Assembly (NCBI RefSeq): GCF_001557235.1
Contig: NZ_LSJI01000124.1
Coordinates: 1-12,507, forward strand
Reading direction: 5' to 3'
Length of the DNA stretch: 12,507 nucleotides
DNA from: Phenylobacterium sp. CCH9-H3
GTDB taxonomy: Bacteria; Pseudomonadota; Alphaproteobacteria; Caulobacterales; Caulobacteraceae
The position numbers were made by a program, and so were the translations under genes. Positions 6,686 to 12,507 of the stretch are shown piece by piece. How positions within the stretch are numbered: position 1 is the first letter of the stretch; each line of letters opens with the position of its first letter. Below the pieces are notes generated by a model. That model was not told the origin of the DNA and searched no databases. It saw nothing but the letters and a program-made list of their open reading frames with translations.

Positions 6686-7361
6686 AGGCGACCAGTCCCC
6701 CACACAGCAGGTGGAACAGGTTAAGCGGCCCGATCAACGGGGGATAGGGCTTGAGGAACTCCCAACCGAAACGGGGGAGCCCGTACCAGATGCAGAGGGC
6801 GTAGAATCCGCGCCGCATCGCCCAGGGCCTGCGCCGCGCCAAGCCCTCGAGATAGGCGGCGAGGAACACGGCCATGGCCAGGCTCTCATAGACCTGCACC
6901 GGATGACGCCCCGCGCCGTCGCCCAGATCCACGGCCCACGGAAGACGCGTCGGGGAGCCATAGGTCCCGTCCGGCAGGCCGGCGAACAGGCAGCCCCACC
7001 GGCCGACCACGACCCCGAGGGCGAACGGGCCGACGAACACGCCCCCGGTGGACCCCTTGATCCCCCGCGCGGCCTTGTAGACCTCGACGCCGACGATCGA
7101 CCCGACCAGGGCGCCGACGACGCTATGGGATAGAGCGGGATGGGCTCCGGCCAGGCTGTTCATCGACCCCGCCAGCCAGGCGCCCGGGACGGCCCCGGCG
7201 GCCAGGGCCGCGAAGTATCCGCCCCCGACCTTATCGGCCACCCGTTGGGTCAGCCCCTTCAGCCGCCAGCGATAGAGGACGACGCTGAGCGCCAAGCCCG
7301 CGCCCCAGGCGGCCAGGTCGAAGGCGGTGTGCGCCCAGGCGGCCGTGGGGACGTCGGTCAT
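6594..7361 (-). CDS. Lgt-family membrane protein (prolipoprotein diacylglyceryl transferase paralogue)
   Basis: A 255-residue polytopic membrane protein with about seven hydrophobic segments. It carries the Lgt family signature GRWGC (120-124) followed by HPVQVYES (153-160), His79 in a SHSVVGALVG helix and RFGWEF (197-202) near the end. These correspond to Lgt His103, Arg143 and the C-terminal Arg/Glu region. Genuine Lgt, which moves diacylglycerol from phosphatidylglycerol to the lipobox cysteine, has Asn after GRxG (GRIGN in E. coli, Asn146). Here that residue is Cys124. This marks the divergent paralogue group and makes ordinary lipoprotein lipidation doubtful. Its ATG overlaps the GNAT stop (ATGA) and has no ribosome site of its own, so it depends on coupling. 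Its last 31 codons overlap the radical SAM gene. A phospholipid-handling role is inferred from the fold. Confidence 0.85.
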   Translation of the reverse strand: MTDVPTAAWAHTAFDLAAWGAGLALSVVLYRWRLKGLTQRVADKVGGGYFAALAAGAVPGAWLAGSMNSLAGAHPALSHSVVGALVGSIVGVEVYKAARGIKGSTGGVFVGPFALGVVVGRWGCLFAGLPDGTYGSPTRLPWAVDLGDGAGRHPVQVYESLAMAVFLAAYLEGLARRRPWAMRRGFYALCIWYGLPRFGWEFLKPYPPLIGPLNLFHLLCGGLVAYGWVYYRASLARERAQGGALPVPGTDHEPV

Positions 7362-7948
7362 GGCGCGCGATCAAGCGCAGGGATTCGCCCGCCGCGCCAG
7401 CCAGGCCTCGCGGTCCAGCCGCAGACCTGCGACTGACCCATGCCGCTCACATATTCGCGCGGCTCGACGGCGATCAGTTCGGCGCCCTGCTTCTCCTTCA
7501 CCCGGCCCGAGGCGCGGTTCTCGACCGCGTTGGTCAGGTAGAGGAAAGGCCAGCCCAGCACCTCGAAGGCATAGGCCGTCACCGCCTCCGCGGCCTCGGT
7601 CATCAGGCCCTGGCCGTGCAGCTTGGGCGCCAGCCAGAAGCCGCGCATGTCGCGGACCGCGCCGTCGAAGGGCCACAGGTCGATGCGGCCGACCAGTTCG
7701 TCGTCGCCGCCCTTGAGCGTGATCGCCCAGAAGAACCGTTCGCCACGCGCGCGGCGAGCCAGGCAGTCGGCCATGTTGGTCGCCGCGGCGTCGTCGGGAT
7801 AGGGCCACGGAACGCCGGCGTGCAGCCAGCGCACCACCTCCCACTGCGGGAAGATGCGCTGCACCGCGTCGACGTCGCGCAGCTCGTAAGGTCTTAGGAT
7901 CAGCCGCGCGGTTTCCAGCACGGGCGTGGGGGGCAAGGGGGCAGTCAT
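7358..7948 (-). CDS. GNAT N-acetyltransferase (RimJ/RimL-like)
   Basis: A 196-residue cytosolic acetyltransferase of the Acetyltransf_3 group. ETARLILRPYELRDVDAV (12-29) is the typical first strand and helix. VGRIDLWPF (86-94) and GFWLAPKLHGQGLMTEA (103-119) cover strands 4 and 5 and the acetyl-CoA pyrophosphate loop (H-G-Q-G-L), and AVENRASGRVKEKQGAE (141-157) is the standard helix where Asn and Ser contact CoA and substrate. The group acetylates N-terminal amines of ribosomal proteins, other proteins, or small amines; the substrate here is unknown. ATG 7948 has AAGAGAGA 7 bases upstream. It is the first gene of the leftward train, joined to the Lgt-like gene by an ATGA overlap. Whether it serves the same process or is only co-transcribed is open. 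Confidence 0.9.
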   Translation of the reverse strand: MTAPLPPTPVLETARLILRPYELRDVDAVQRIFPQWEVVRWLHAGVPWPYPDDAAATNMADCLARRARGERFFWAITLKGGDDELVGRIDLWPFDGAVRDMRGFWLAPKLHGQGLMTEAAEAVTAYAFEVLGWPFLYLTNAVENRASGRVKEKQGAELIAVEPREYVSGMGQSQVCGWTARPGWRGGRIPALDRAP

Positions 7949-8001
7949 CTCCGGTCTCTCTTGGAAAAGCCGGAGGCCGGGGCGCCTTCCTTCGATCGCA
8001 T

Positions 8002-8027
8002 GAGCCCCGGCCGGTCCGGCGGGGCTC
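8002..8027. terminator. GC-rich hairpin in the GNAT/HWE-kinase gap
   Basis: GAGCCCC (8002-8008) pairs with GGGGCTC (8021-8027), and inner CCGG copies extend the stem around a bulged G. It lies about 140 bases beyond the kinase stop and 54 bases upstream of the GNAT start, so on the - strand it would lie between the two transcription units. There is no T-run. The rest of 7949-8168 shows no gene and no promoter I would defend. Confidence 0.35.
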
Positions 8028-8146
8028 GTCTGGGAAGGTCAGGCCGCGTCAGCGCGTGCAGAACCGTCCCGACGCCCCGCGAGGGCGGCGCCGTTGGTAC
8101 CCGACGGTTGCTGGACGGATATGCGATCCATGGCCGTGCTTATCAC

Positions 8147-8164
8147 GGGCGAGCGGGCTCGCCC
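8147..8164 (-). terminator. Hairpin terminator candidate after the HWE kinase
   Basis: GGGCGAG (8147-8153) and CTCGCCC (8158-8164) form a perfect 7-bp GC-rich stem with a 4-base loop, starting 4 bases beyond the stop codon of the kinase gene on the - strand. The following bases are GTGATAAG, not a U-tract, so efficiency is uncertain. Position and perfection make it the best end point for the KaiC-kinase transcript. Confidence 0.5.
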
Positions 8165-8168
8165 AGGG

Positions 8169-9329
8169 TCACGCGGGCGGCGCGGCGTCGGCGCCGATGT
8201 CTGCGGCCGAATGACGTGGGCCGGAGCGCACCGGTGCGGCAAAGGGCTCATGCCCCTCGCCCGTGTCCAGGCGCGCGCGGATCGTGCAGACGACGCCGTC
8301 GATCGGATAGTCGATCCGCACCTCGCCGTTCAGGTCCGCCGCCAGGCCGCGCTCGATGAGGCGGGTTCCAAAGCCGGTGCGCGTGGGCGGGTTCACCCGC
8401 GGTCCGTCGATCTCGCGCCACGTCGCGGTGAGCTCCCGCGCCGCACGGCCCTTGGAAAGGCTCCATTCGAACTCCACCCGGCCGCCGGAGGCGGACAGCG
8501 CCCCGTACTTCACCGCGTTGGTGGCAAGCTCGTGAAGCGCCAGGGCGATGGCGATGGCGGTCTTGGGCTCCAGGCGGACCTTCGGGCCGCGCGTAATCAC
8601 GCGCTCTTCCCCCATGCCGAGGCGGAACGGCTGCAGCGCCTGGGCGACGATCTCGCCCAGGTCGGCGCCGGACCACTGCTCGTTGGTCAGCACGTCGTGC
8701 GCCTTGCTGAGGGCGACGATACGGGCGGTCAGGGTGTCCCGGGTCGACAGCGGGGCGCCGCCGCTGCGCAGGGTCTGGGTGACGATCGACTGGACCGTGG
8801 CCAGGGTGTTCTTCACCCGGTGATTGAGTTCGTTGATCAGCAGGCGCAGGTGGCTCTGGTCCTGCTGCTGACGCTGGATCGCGCCACGCAGGGTTTCCAG
8901 CCGCTCGCGCGCCTCGTACTGGCGCCGGCGGCCACGCAGCGCGGTCTGGACGATGCTGACCAGCGTCGTGGGGTGGAACGGCCGCTCCAGGAAGCTGACG
9001 TTGCCGAGCGCGCGGCCGTAGCGTTCGGCAGCCGGGTTGCGCTCGAGGCCGCCCCCTCGGCGGGCCAGAACGATGACGGGGAAGTCCGACCACGGCGGCT
9101 GGCTCTCGACCCACCTGGCCAGGGGCGCGTAGTCGTCCTCCTGCAGCACTTCCTCGACGATCAGTGCGGCGCCGGCGCCGGCCTCGCACTCGCGCCGCAC
9201 GGTCTGGAGGTCGGGACAGATTTCGGCCTCGAGCCCCGCTTCGCGCAGCACCGCGGCGGCCACCGGGGCGTCACGCCCGTAAGGCGCCAGGATAAGAACG
9301 CGCTCCGGCCCAGAGGCCGCGACGGTCAT
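8169..9329 (-). CDS. HWE-family histidine kinase with degenerate receiver domain
   Basis: A 386-residue soluble sensor kinase without membrane segments. Residues 9-132 look like a CheY-type receiver, but the phosphoacceptor position reads LIVEE (Glu59 where Asp is expected), the acidic pair near the start is absent, and the usual K-P-F is ERPF (115-118): a pseudo-receiver. A Gln-rich helix (151-160) leads to the dimerisation box ELNHRVKNTL with phospho-acceptor His170. The ATPase domain has HELATNAVKYGAL (266-278), whose His266 with WRE (304-306) defines the HWE family, and a G box GFGTRLI (319-325). The C-terminal 28 residues are Pro/Ala-rich and likely disordered. Its ATG overlaps the KaiC-like gene's TGA (9326-9329), so KaiC is the probable input or partner. 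No response regulator is in the window. Confidence 0.92.
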   Translation of the reverse strand: MTVAASGPERVLILAPYGRDAPVAAAVLREAGLEAEICPDLQTVRRECEAGAGAALIVEEVLQEDDYAPLARWVESQPPWSDFPVIVLARRGGGLERNPAAERYGRALGNVSFLERPFHPTTLVSIVQTALRGRRRQYEARERLETLRGAIQRQQQDQSHLRLLINELNHRVKNTLATVQSIVTQTLRSGGAPLSTRDTLTARIVALSKAHDVLTNEQWSGADLGEIVAQALQPFRLGMGEERVITRGPKVRLEPKTAIAIALALHELATNAVKYGALSASGGRVEFEWSLSKGRAARELTATWREIDGPRVNPPTRTGFGTRLIERGLAADLNGEVRIDYPIDGVVCTIRARLDTGEGHEPFAAPVRSGPRHSAADIGADAAPPA

Positions 9330-10828
9330 TCCGGCAGTCCGTTCAGCAGGCCGTCGCGATTGCCCACGAAGTCGGGAACGCCGCGCAGTACGCCTTGGAA
9401 CTGGGTCAGTGGCTCGCCGAGCGTGATGCCGCGCTTGTCGATCTCATATTCCCGGATCGTGCGCTCGTGCATGCCGGCACGCTTCTTCACGACGGATATG
9501 GCGCGGCGAACCTGTCCCATGGCTTCGAAGTAGCGAAGCAGCAGGACGGTGTCTGCCAAGTAGGTAACATCCACGGGCGACTTCATCTCGCCCACCAGCC
9601 CGTGCTGGGCGACGGTCAGGAAGGTGGTCGCGCCCTGACGGTTCAGGAACTGCAGCACTTCGTGGATGTGGAGCAGGAGATAGTGCTCCTGCGGCATCGC
9701 GGCCTGATAGCCGTTCAAGCTGTCGATCACCACCGTGCGGGCTCCGGACCGGTCGACGCACTGGCGAACCCGCGCCGTGAACTCGCCGGGGGACATCTCG
9801 GCCGCATCCACCTGCTCGATCAGCAGGTCGCCGCTCCGCTGCAACCCCTCCAGGTCGAAGCCGTAGGCCTTCGCGCGCTCGAAGAGCAGGCCCAGTTCCT
9901 CGTCGAACACGAAGACCGCCGCCTTTTCGCCCCGCCGGATCGCCGCGAGCGAAAATTGAAGCCCCAACAACGACTTGCCCGTGCCGGCGGGTCCCAGGAT
10001 CAGGCACGCCGTGCCCCGCTCCAGCCCGCCCCCCAGAAGGTCGTCCAGGCCGGGAATGCCGCTGGGAATCGGCGTCCGTTCGAACTGCGTCCGGTGCTCG
10101 CTCGACACGAGCCGCGGATAGACCTGCAGGCCGCCGGTCTTGATGGTGAAGTCGTGAAAGCCGCCGCGGAACTTGCGGCCGCGGTACTTGGTCACCCGGA
10201 CCCGCCGACGTTCGGCGCCGTACTCCGGCGCCAGTTCCTCCAGCCGCACGACGCCATGGGCCACGCTGTGCACGGTCTTGTCGGCGATCTCGGCCGTCAG
10301 ATCGTCCAGCAGCACCACCGTCGCGCCGTGGGTGGCGAAATAGTGCTTCAGCGACAGCACCTGGCGCCGATAGCGCAGCGATCCCTGGGCCAGCAGGCGG
10401 ATCTCGGAGAGGCTGTCGATCACCACCCGGCTCGGCCGGGCGCGCTCGACGGCGTCCAGGATCATCCGCGTCGTCTCGCCCAGTTCCAGGTCGGACGAAT
10501 AGAGCAGGCTCTGCTGTTGGGTCTCGTCGAGGAGGTTCTCCGGAGGCGCCAGTTCGAAGATCTCGACCCCTTCCAAAGTCCAGCCGTGCGATGCGGCGGT
10601 GTCCCGCAGTTCGGTCTCGGTCTCGGAGAGGGTCACGTAGAGCACCCGCTCGCCGGCGGCCGCGCCCGCGATCAGGAAGCTGAGCGCCGCGGTTGTCTTG
10701 CCGGTTCCGGGACTGCCCTCGAACAGGTAGACGCGATCGCGCTTGAGGCCGCCGCCCAGGATGTCGTCAAGCCCGGCGATGCCGGTGCCCGCGTCGTCGG
10801 CGAGGCTCGCCGCCGGAATCTTGCTCAT
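9326..10828 (-). CDS. KaiC-like double-domain RecA-type ATPase
   Basis: A 500-residue cytosolic protein with two tandem KaiC domains. The first has TGIAGLDDILGGG (15-27), Walker A GSPGTGKTT (38-46) and Walker B VVIDSL (135-140). The second has SGIPGLDDLLGGG (256-268), Walker A GPAGTGKSL (279-287) and Walker B VVIDSLNG (366-373). Catalytic acids near each Walker A are SE (69-70) and DE (309-310), against EE in cyanobacterial KaiC. The end shows YLADTVLLLRYFE (423-435) and IREYEI (458-463), as in KaiC. The known phospho-pair Ser431/Thr432 aligns with Thr422/Tyr423. Such proteins form ATP-dependent hexamers. I chose ATG 10828 because GAGGAG lies just upstream and the domain starts soon after; an upstream in-frame start (10888) would add 20 unlikely residues. 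It is coupled to the kinase gene; no kaiA or kaiB is seen. Confidence 0.93.
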   Translation of the reverse strand: MSKIPAASLADDAGTGIAGLDDILGGGLKRDRVYLFEGSPGTGKTTAALSFLIAGAAAGERVLYVTLSETETELRDTAASHGWTLEGVEIFELAPPENLLDETQQQSLLYSSDLELGETTRMILDAVERARPSRVVIDSLSEIRLLAQGSLRYRRQVLSLKHYFATHGATVVLLDDLTAEIADKTVHSVAHGVVRLEELAPEYGAERRRVRVTKYRGRKFRGGFHDFTIKTGGLQVYPRLVSSEHRTQFERTPIPSGIPGLDDLLGGGLERGTACLILGPAGTGKSLLGLQFSLAAIRRGEKAAVFVFDEELGLLFERAKAYGFDLEGLQRSGDLLIEQVDAAEMSPGEFTARVRQCVDRSGARTVVIDSLNGYQAAMPQEHYLLLHIHEVLQFLNRQGATTFLTVAQHGLVGEMKSPVDVTYLADTVLLLRYFEAMGQVRRAISVVKKRAGMHERTIREYEIDKRGITLGEPLTQFQGVLRGVPDFVGNRDGLLNGLPE

Positions 10829-10854
10829 TGCTCCTCGTGCGAACCGTTGCTTCG

Positions 10855-10908
10855 GCGGAACCGCTCCACCCCCCAACGCAAAATGCACGCGAAGCGCTAC
10901 GGTTCCGC
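10855..10908. promoter_or_regulatory. 9-bp inverted repeat upstream of the KaiC-like gene
   Basis: GCGGAACCG (10855-10863) and CGGTTCCGC (10900-10908) are perfect inverted copies 36 bases apart, in the 79-base gap between the MFS stop and the KaiC-like start. A third partial copy, GAACCG, lies at 10841-10846. The layout suggests an operator for the KaiC-kinase unit; a long-loop terminator for the MFS gene is the alternative. The repeat resembles the GGAAC -35 box of EcfG promoters, but no CGTT lies at the required distance. Confidence 0.35.
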
Positions 10909-12269
10909 TAGCCGGCCGGGCCGCGCCGCGGATCGCGCACGGCCAGCACGAGGATCGCGAACGCCGCGGCCAGGAATCCGAGGGACGAGATGAAGACCAC
11001 GTCGTAGCCGAACGCTTCCGCCATCAGCCCGCCCACCAGGGGCCCGGCCGTGGCGGTGATGCTCTCAGCCGTGGCGGACACCGCGATGCGCATAGGCAGG
11101 TCGTCGCGGCTGCCGAACTCCAGGATCATGGTCTGAGAGGCCATCATATAGCCCGACAGCGACGCGCCCAGCAGAGCGAAGGCGGCGAAGATGGGAGCGG
11201 GGGTGTGCAGGTTCAGCAGCATGACCGTCGCGCCCACCCAGCCCGCGAGGGAGACGATCAGCACGGCCCGGAAGCCCACCTTGTCGCCCATGTAGCCCCA
11301 GAGCAGGTTCGAGACGGTGTCCGCGCCCAGGAAGGCGAACGTCAGCAGCCCCAGCGTGGCCCCGTCGGCCCCCACGACCTTGCCGACGTAGAGGATGTAG
11401 AAGGGCGTCGCGATCCGGGCCGAGGTGGCCAGCATCTGGACGACGAGGAAGAAGCCGTAGGCCCGATCCTGGGCGATCAACTCCGGGAACTCCCGCAGCC
11501 GGTCGCGGAACCGCGCCTGCCGCCGGGTGGTCGGCGGCTCGGGCTCCTTGAGCAGGATCTGCAGCGCCCAGAGCCCGGCGCTCGTCAACAGGAAGGCGAA
11601 GACGAAGGTGGTGGAATAGCCGTTGCCGAACAGGTTCGGCCCGATGAAGTATTTGCCCGCGACCCAGGCCAGCACGGCCGCGATCAGTCCGCCCGTCGCG
11701 TTCCGCCACGCCTGGAGGCGTCCCCGCCGGCTGATCGGGATCACCTTGGACATCAGCAGGCTGAACACCACCCGCTGTGCGCCCATGAACACGCCAAACA
11801 TCAGGATGAAGAACAGGAGCGCCCAGACCAGCGGCTGGCCGGACAGGAACCAGCCCGAAAGCGCCATGCCCAGGATGGCCAGGCGCCCCAGGCTGCCCAT
11901 CCAGATCGCGGCGGGCATGACCTTGGTTCGGTGCTCGACCTTGGTGGCCCCGAAGATCGGCGAAATCACCCCGCCCAGCTGCTGCAGCGCCAGGCCCAGG
12001 CCGACCACCACGTTGGAACCGGAGACGGCCAGCAGGTAGGCCGGCAGGAAGGTCGGCGCATTGACCAGGCGGAAGCCGGTCATCCCCAGCATGCCGTGCA
12101 GGTAGTTGCCAAGGTAGTTCCGCTTGAGATTGTCCCAGACGAACTTCTCGTAGGCGGCCTCGCGGGCGGCCAGATCGTCCGCCGCGACCTGTGCGGCGTC
12201 CTCGCTCTCGTCCAGGTTGACGTTCAAACTCAGCCCGTGTCGGACGGGTTCTTCACGCCCGCCTCCCAC
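10908..12269 (-). CDS. MFS transporter with acidic N-terminal extension
   Basis: A 453-residue inner-membrane major facilitator. About 50 polar residues precede the first helix, with an acidic run NLDESEDAAQVAADD (18-32). The two transmembrane bundles are separated by a charged loop (about 241-270, KEPEPPTTRRQARFRDRLRE). GYMGDKVGFR (325-334) is a motif A-like loop in the second half, and SRRGRLQAWRN (180-190) follows a predicted helix in the first half. No substrate-specific motif is recognisable, so only the family is secure. The GTG start at 12269 is supported by GGGAGGGAG ending 2 bases upstream. It precedes the KaiC-like gene by 79 bases in the same direction, so read-through is possible but not required. 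It is divergent from the partial gene at the right edge. Confidence 0.88.
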   Translation of the reverse strand: MGGGREEPVRHGLSLNVNLDESEDAAQVAADDLAAREAAYEKFVWDNLKRNYLGNYLHGMLGMTGFRLVNAPTFLPAYLLAVSGSNVVVGLGLALQQLGGVISPIFGATKVEHRTKVMPAAIWMGSLGRLAILGMALSGWFLSGQPLVWALLFFILMFGVFMGAQRVVFSLLMSKVIPISRRGRLQAWRNATGGLIAAVLAWVAGKYFIGPNLFGNGYSTTFVFAFLLTSAGLWALQILLKEPEPPTTRRQARFRDRLREFPELIAQDRAYGFFLVVQMLATSARIATPFYILYVGKVVGADGATLGLLTFAFLGADTVSNLLWGYMGDKVGFRAVLIVSLAGWVGATVMLLNLHTPAPIFAAFALLGASLSGYMMASQTMILEFGSRDDLPMRIAVSATAESITATAGPLVGGLMAEAFGYDVVFISSLGFLAAAFAILVLAVRDPRRGPAG

Positions 12270-12325
12270 GGCTCCCTCCCGCAGTGGAATTTTCGAAGGT
12301 CCGGTCCGGCGGACTCCCTTCGCGC

Positions 12326-12354
12326 AATGCTAGGGGGATTTGCCGTGGGCGCAA
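12326..12354 (-). promoter_or_regulatory. Candidate promoter for the MFS gene
   Basis: Read on the - strand, TTGCGC (12354-12349) and CCTAGCAT (12333-12326) are 15 bases apart. This resembles the Caulobacter housekeeping pattern TTGACGS-N10-14-GCTANAWC imperfectly, about 57 bases before the GTG start. Match quality is modest. Confidence 0.25.
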
Positions 12355-12399
12355 TCGCGAACGTCTGTCCGAGGGGCTTGGCGTCCAGCACGCATAAGC

Positions 12400-12422
12400 T
12401 TGACGGCGCGGGCCGGCTATCC
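12400..12422 (+). promoter_or_regulatory. Candidate housekeeping promoter for the right-edge gene
   Basis: TTGACG (12400-12405) is followed by GCTATCC (12416-12422). This is close to the Caulobacter sigma-73 consensus TTGACGS-N10-14-GCTANAWC, with a spacer one base short. It lies about 36 bases before the ATG at 12458, a suitable distance for a short leader. Confidence 0.4.
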
Positions 12423-12457
12423 GCACCTTCCGCGCCAGTCGAGCGGAGGAGGGGCGG

Positions 12458-12507
12458 ATGCGACGGTTGATCCTGGGGGCTGCGCTGGCGGCGGGGCTCG
12501 CGGGGGC
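12458..12507 (+). CDS. Start of a secreted or periplasmic protein (cut by window edge)
   Basis: Only 16 full codons are present. ATG 12458 has a strong ribosome site, GGAGGAGG, 5 bases upstream. The visible residues, MRRLILGAALAAGLAG, have two arginines followed by a hydrophobic Ala/Leu/Gly run, typical of the start of a Sec signal peptide. The mature protein lies beyond the window and cannot be identified. It is divergent from the MFS gene and shares the 12270-12457 promoter region with it. Confidence 0.65.
   Translation, partial: MRRLILGAALAAGLAG

Noticed and set aside
5354..6724. 456-codon open frame on the + strand
   Set aside because: It is antisense to the radical SAM gene, which carries the CX3CX2C motif and family C-terminus. 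Composition is that of a shadow frame.
7949..8168. Small genes in the 220-base gap
   Set aside because: Short frames here lack ribosome sites and have shadow-like Arg/Gly/Pro composition; only hairpins are supportable.
8094..9533. 479-codon open frame on the + strand
   Set aside because: It is antisense to the HWE kinase, whose His box, HWE residues and ATPase motifs are unmistakable. No ribosome site supports the + frame.
10829..10888. 20-residue N-terminal extension of the KaiC-like protein from an upstream start
   Set aside because: The extension has no family similarity, while ATG 10828 has GAGGAG directly upstream and the domain begins right after it.
10875..10906. EcfG-type stress promoter (GGAAC...CGTT) upstream of the KaiC-like gene
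   Set aside because: GGAAC (10906-10902, - strand) and CGTT (10878-10875) are 23 bases apart, whereas EcfG promoters need about 16-17. No other CGTT fits.
9395..10993. 532-codon open frame on the + strand
   Set aside because: It is antisense to the KaiC-like gene with both Walker A motifs intact on the - strand; the translation looks like a shadow.
10743..12470. 575-codon open frame on the + strand
   Set aside because: It lies antisense to the MFS transporter and the start of the KaiC-like gene. The translation is rich in Gln/His/Arg/Gly with no domain; a GC-skew artefact.

Overview
This is a GC-rich chromosomal window (roughly 68-70% G+C by eye) with strong G/C bias at third codon positions, dense gene packing and many 4-base start/stop overlaps. 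Together with the KaiC/HWE-kinase pair, Leu/Val-type dehydrogenase and small conserved proteins, this points to an alphaproteobacterium, most likely Caulobacteraceae (Phenylobacterium/Caulobacter-like). That placement is an inference from composition and gene content. I see no rRNA, tRNA, CRISPR array, insertion sequence or phage gene, and no compositional break that would mark an island.

Left part (1-3180, + strand): a DUF3253 protein is translationally coupled to a glutathione S-transferase-like protein and followed by a perfect 18-bp palindrome. Next come a lipoprotein-type alpha/beta hydrolase (lysophospholipase-like) and an NAD-dependent Leu/Phe/Val dehydrogenase, whose stop codon overlaps the stop of the convergent next gene.

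Centre (3177-7948, - strand, read right to left): a compact gene train of GNAT acetyltransferase, Lgt-family paralogue, a cysteine-rich radical SAM enzyme of the tetraether-synthase/MJ0619-like class, two tandem paralogous small membrane proteins, then a 14-TM DHA2-type drug exporter. Four of the five junctions are overlaps: 4 bases for three of them and about 92 bases between the Lgt paralogue and the radical SAM gene. Pairing a membrane enzyme of a phospholipid-using fold with a radical SAM enzyme from a lipid C-C coupling family, plus two small membrane proteins, makes this the best candidate for an undescribed system: possibly radical modification of membrane lipids or of a lipidated product.

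Right part (8169-12269, - strand): an MFS transporter with an acidic N-terminal extension, then a KaiC-like double-P-loop ATPase whose stop overlaps the start of an HWE-family histidine kinase carrying a degenerate receiver-like domain. A GC-rich hairpin lies 4 bases after the kinase stop. No kaiA or kaiB lies in the window, so this looks like a KaiC-to-kinase signalling module rather than a full clock. At the right edge a divergent gene on the + strand begins (start at 12458) with a strong ribosome binding site and the start of a signal peptide. The 12270-12457 gap is a divergent promoter region.

The longest uncovered stretch is 7949-8168 (220 bases), which holds two hairpins and no gene that I can support.
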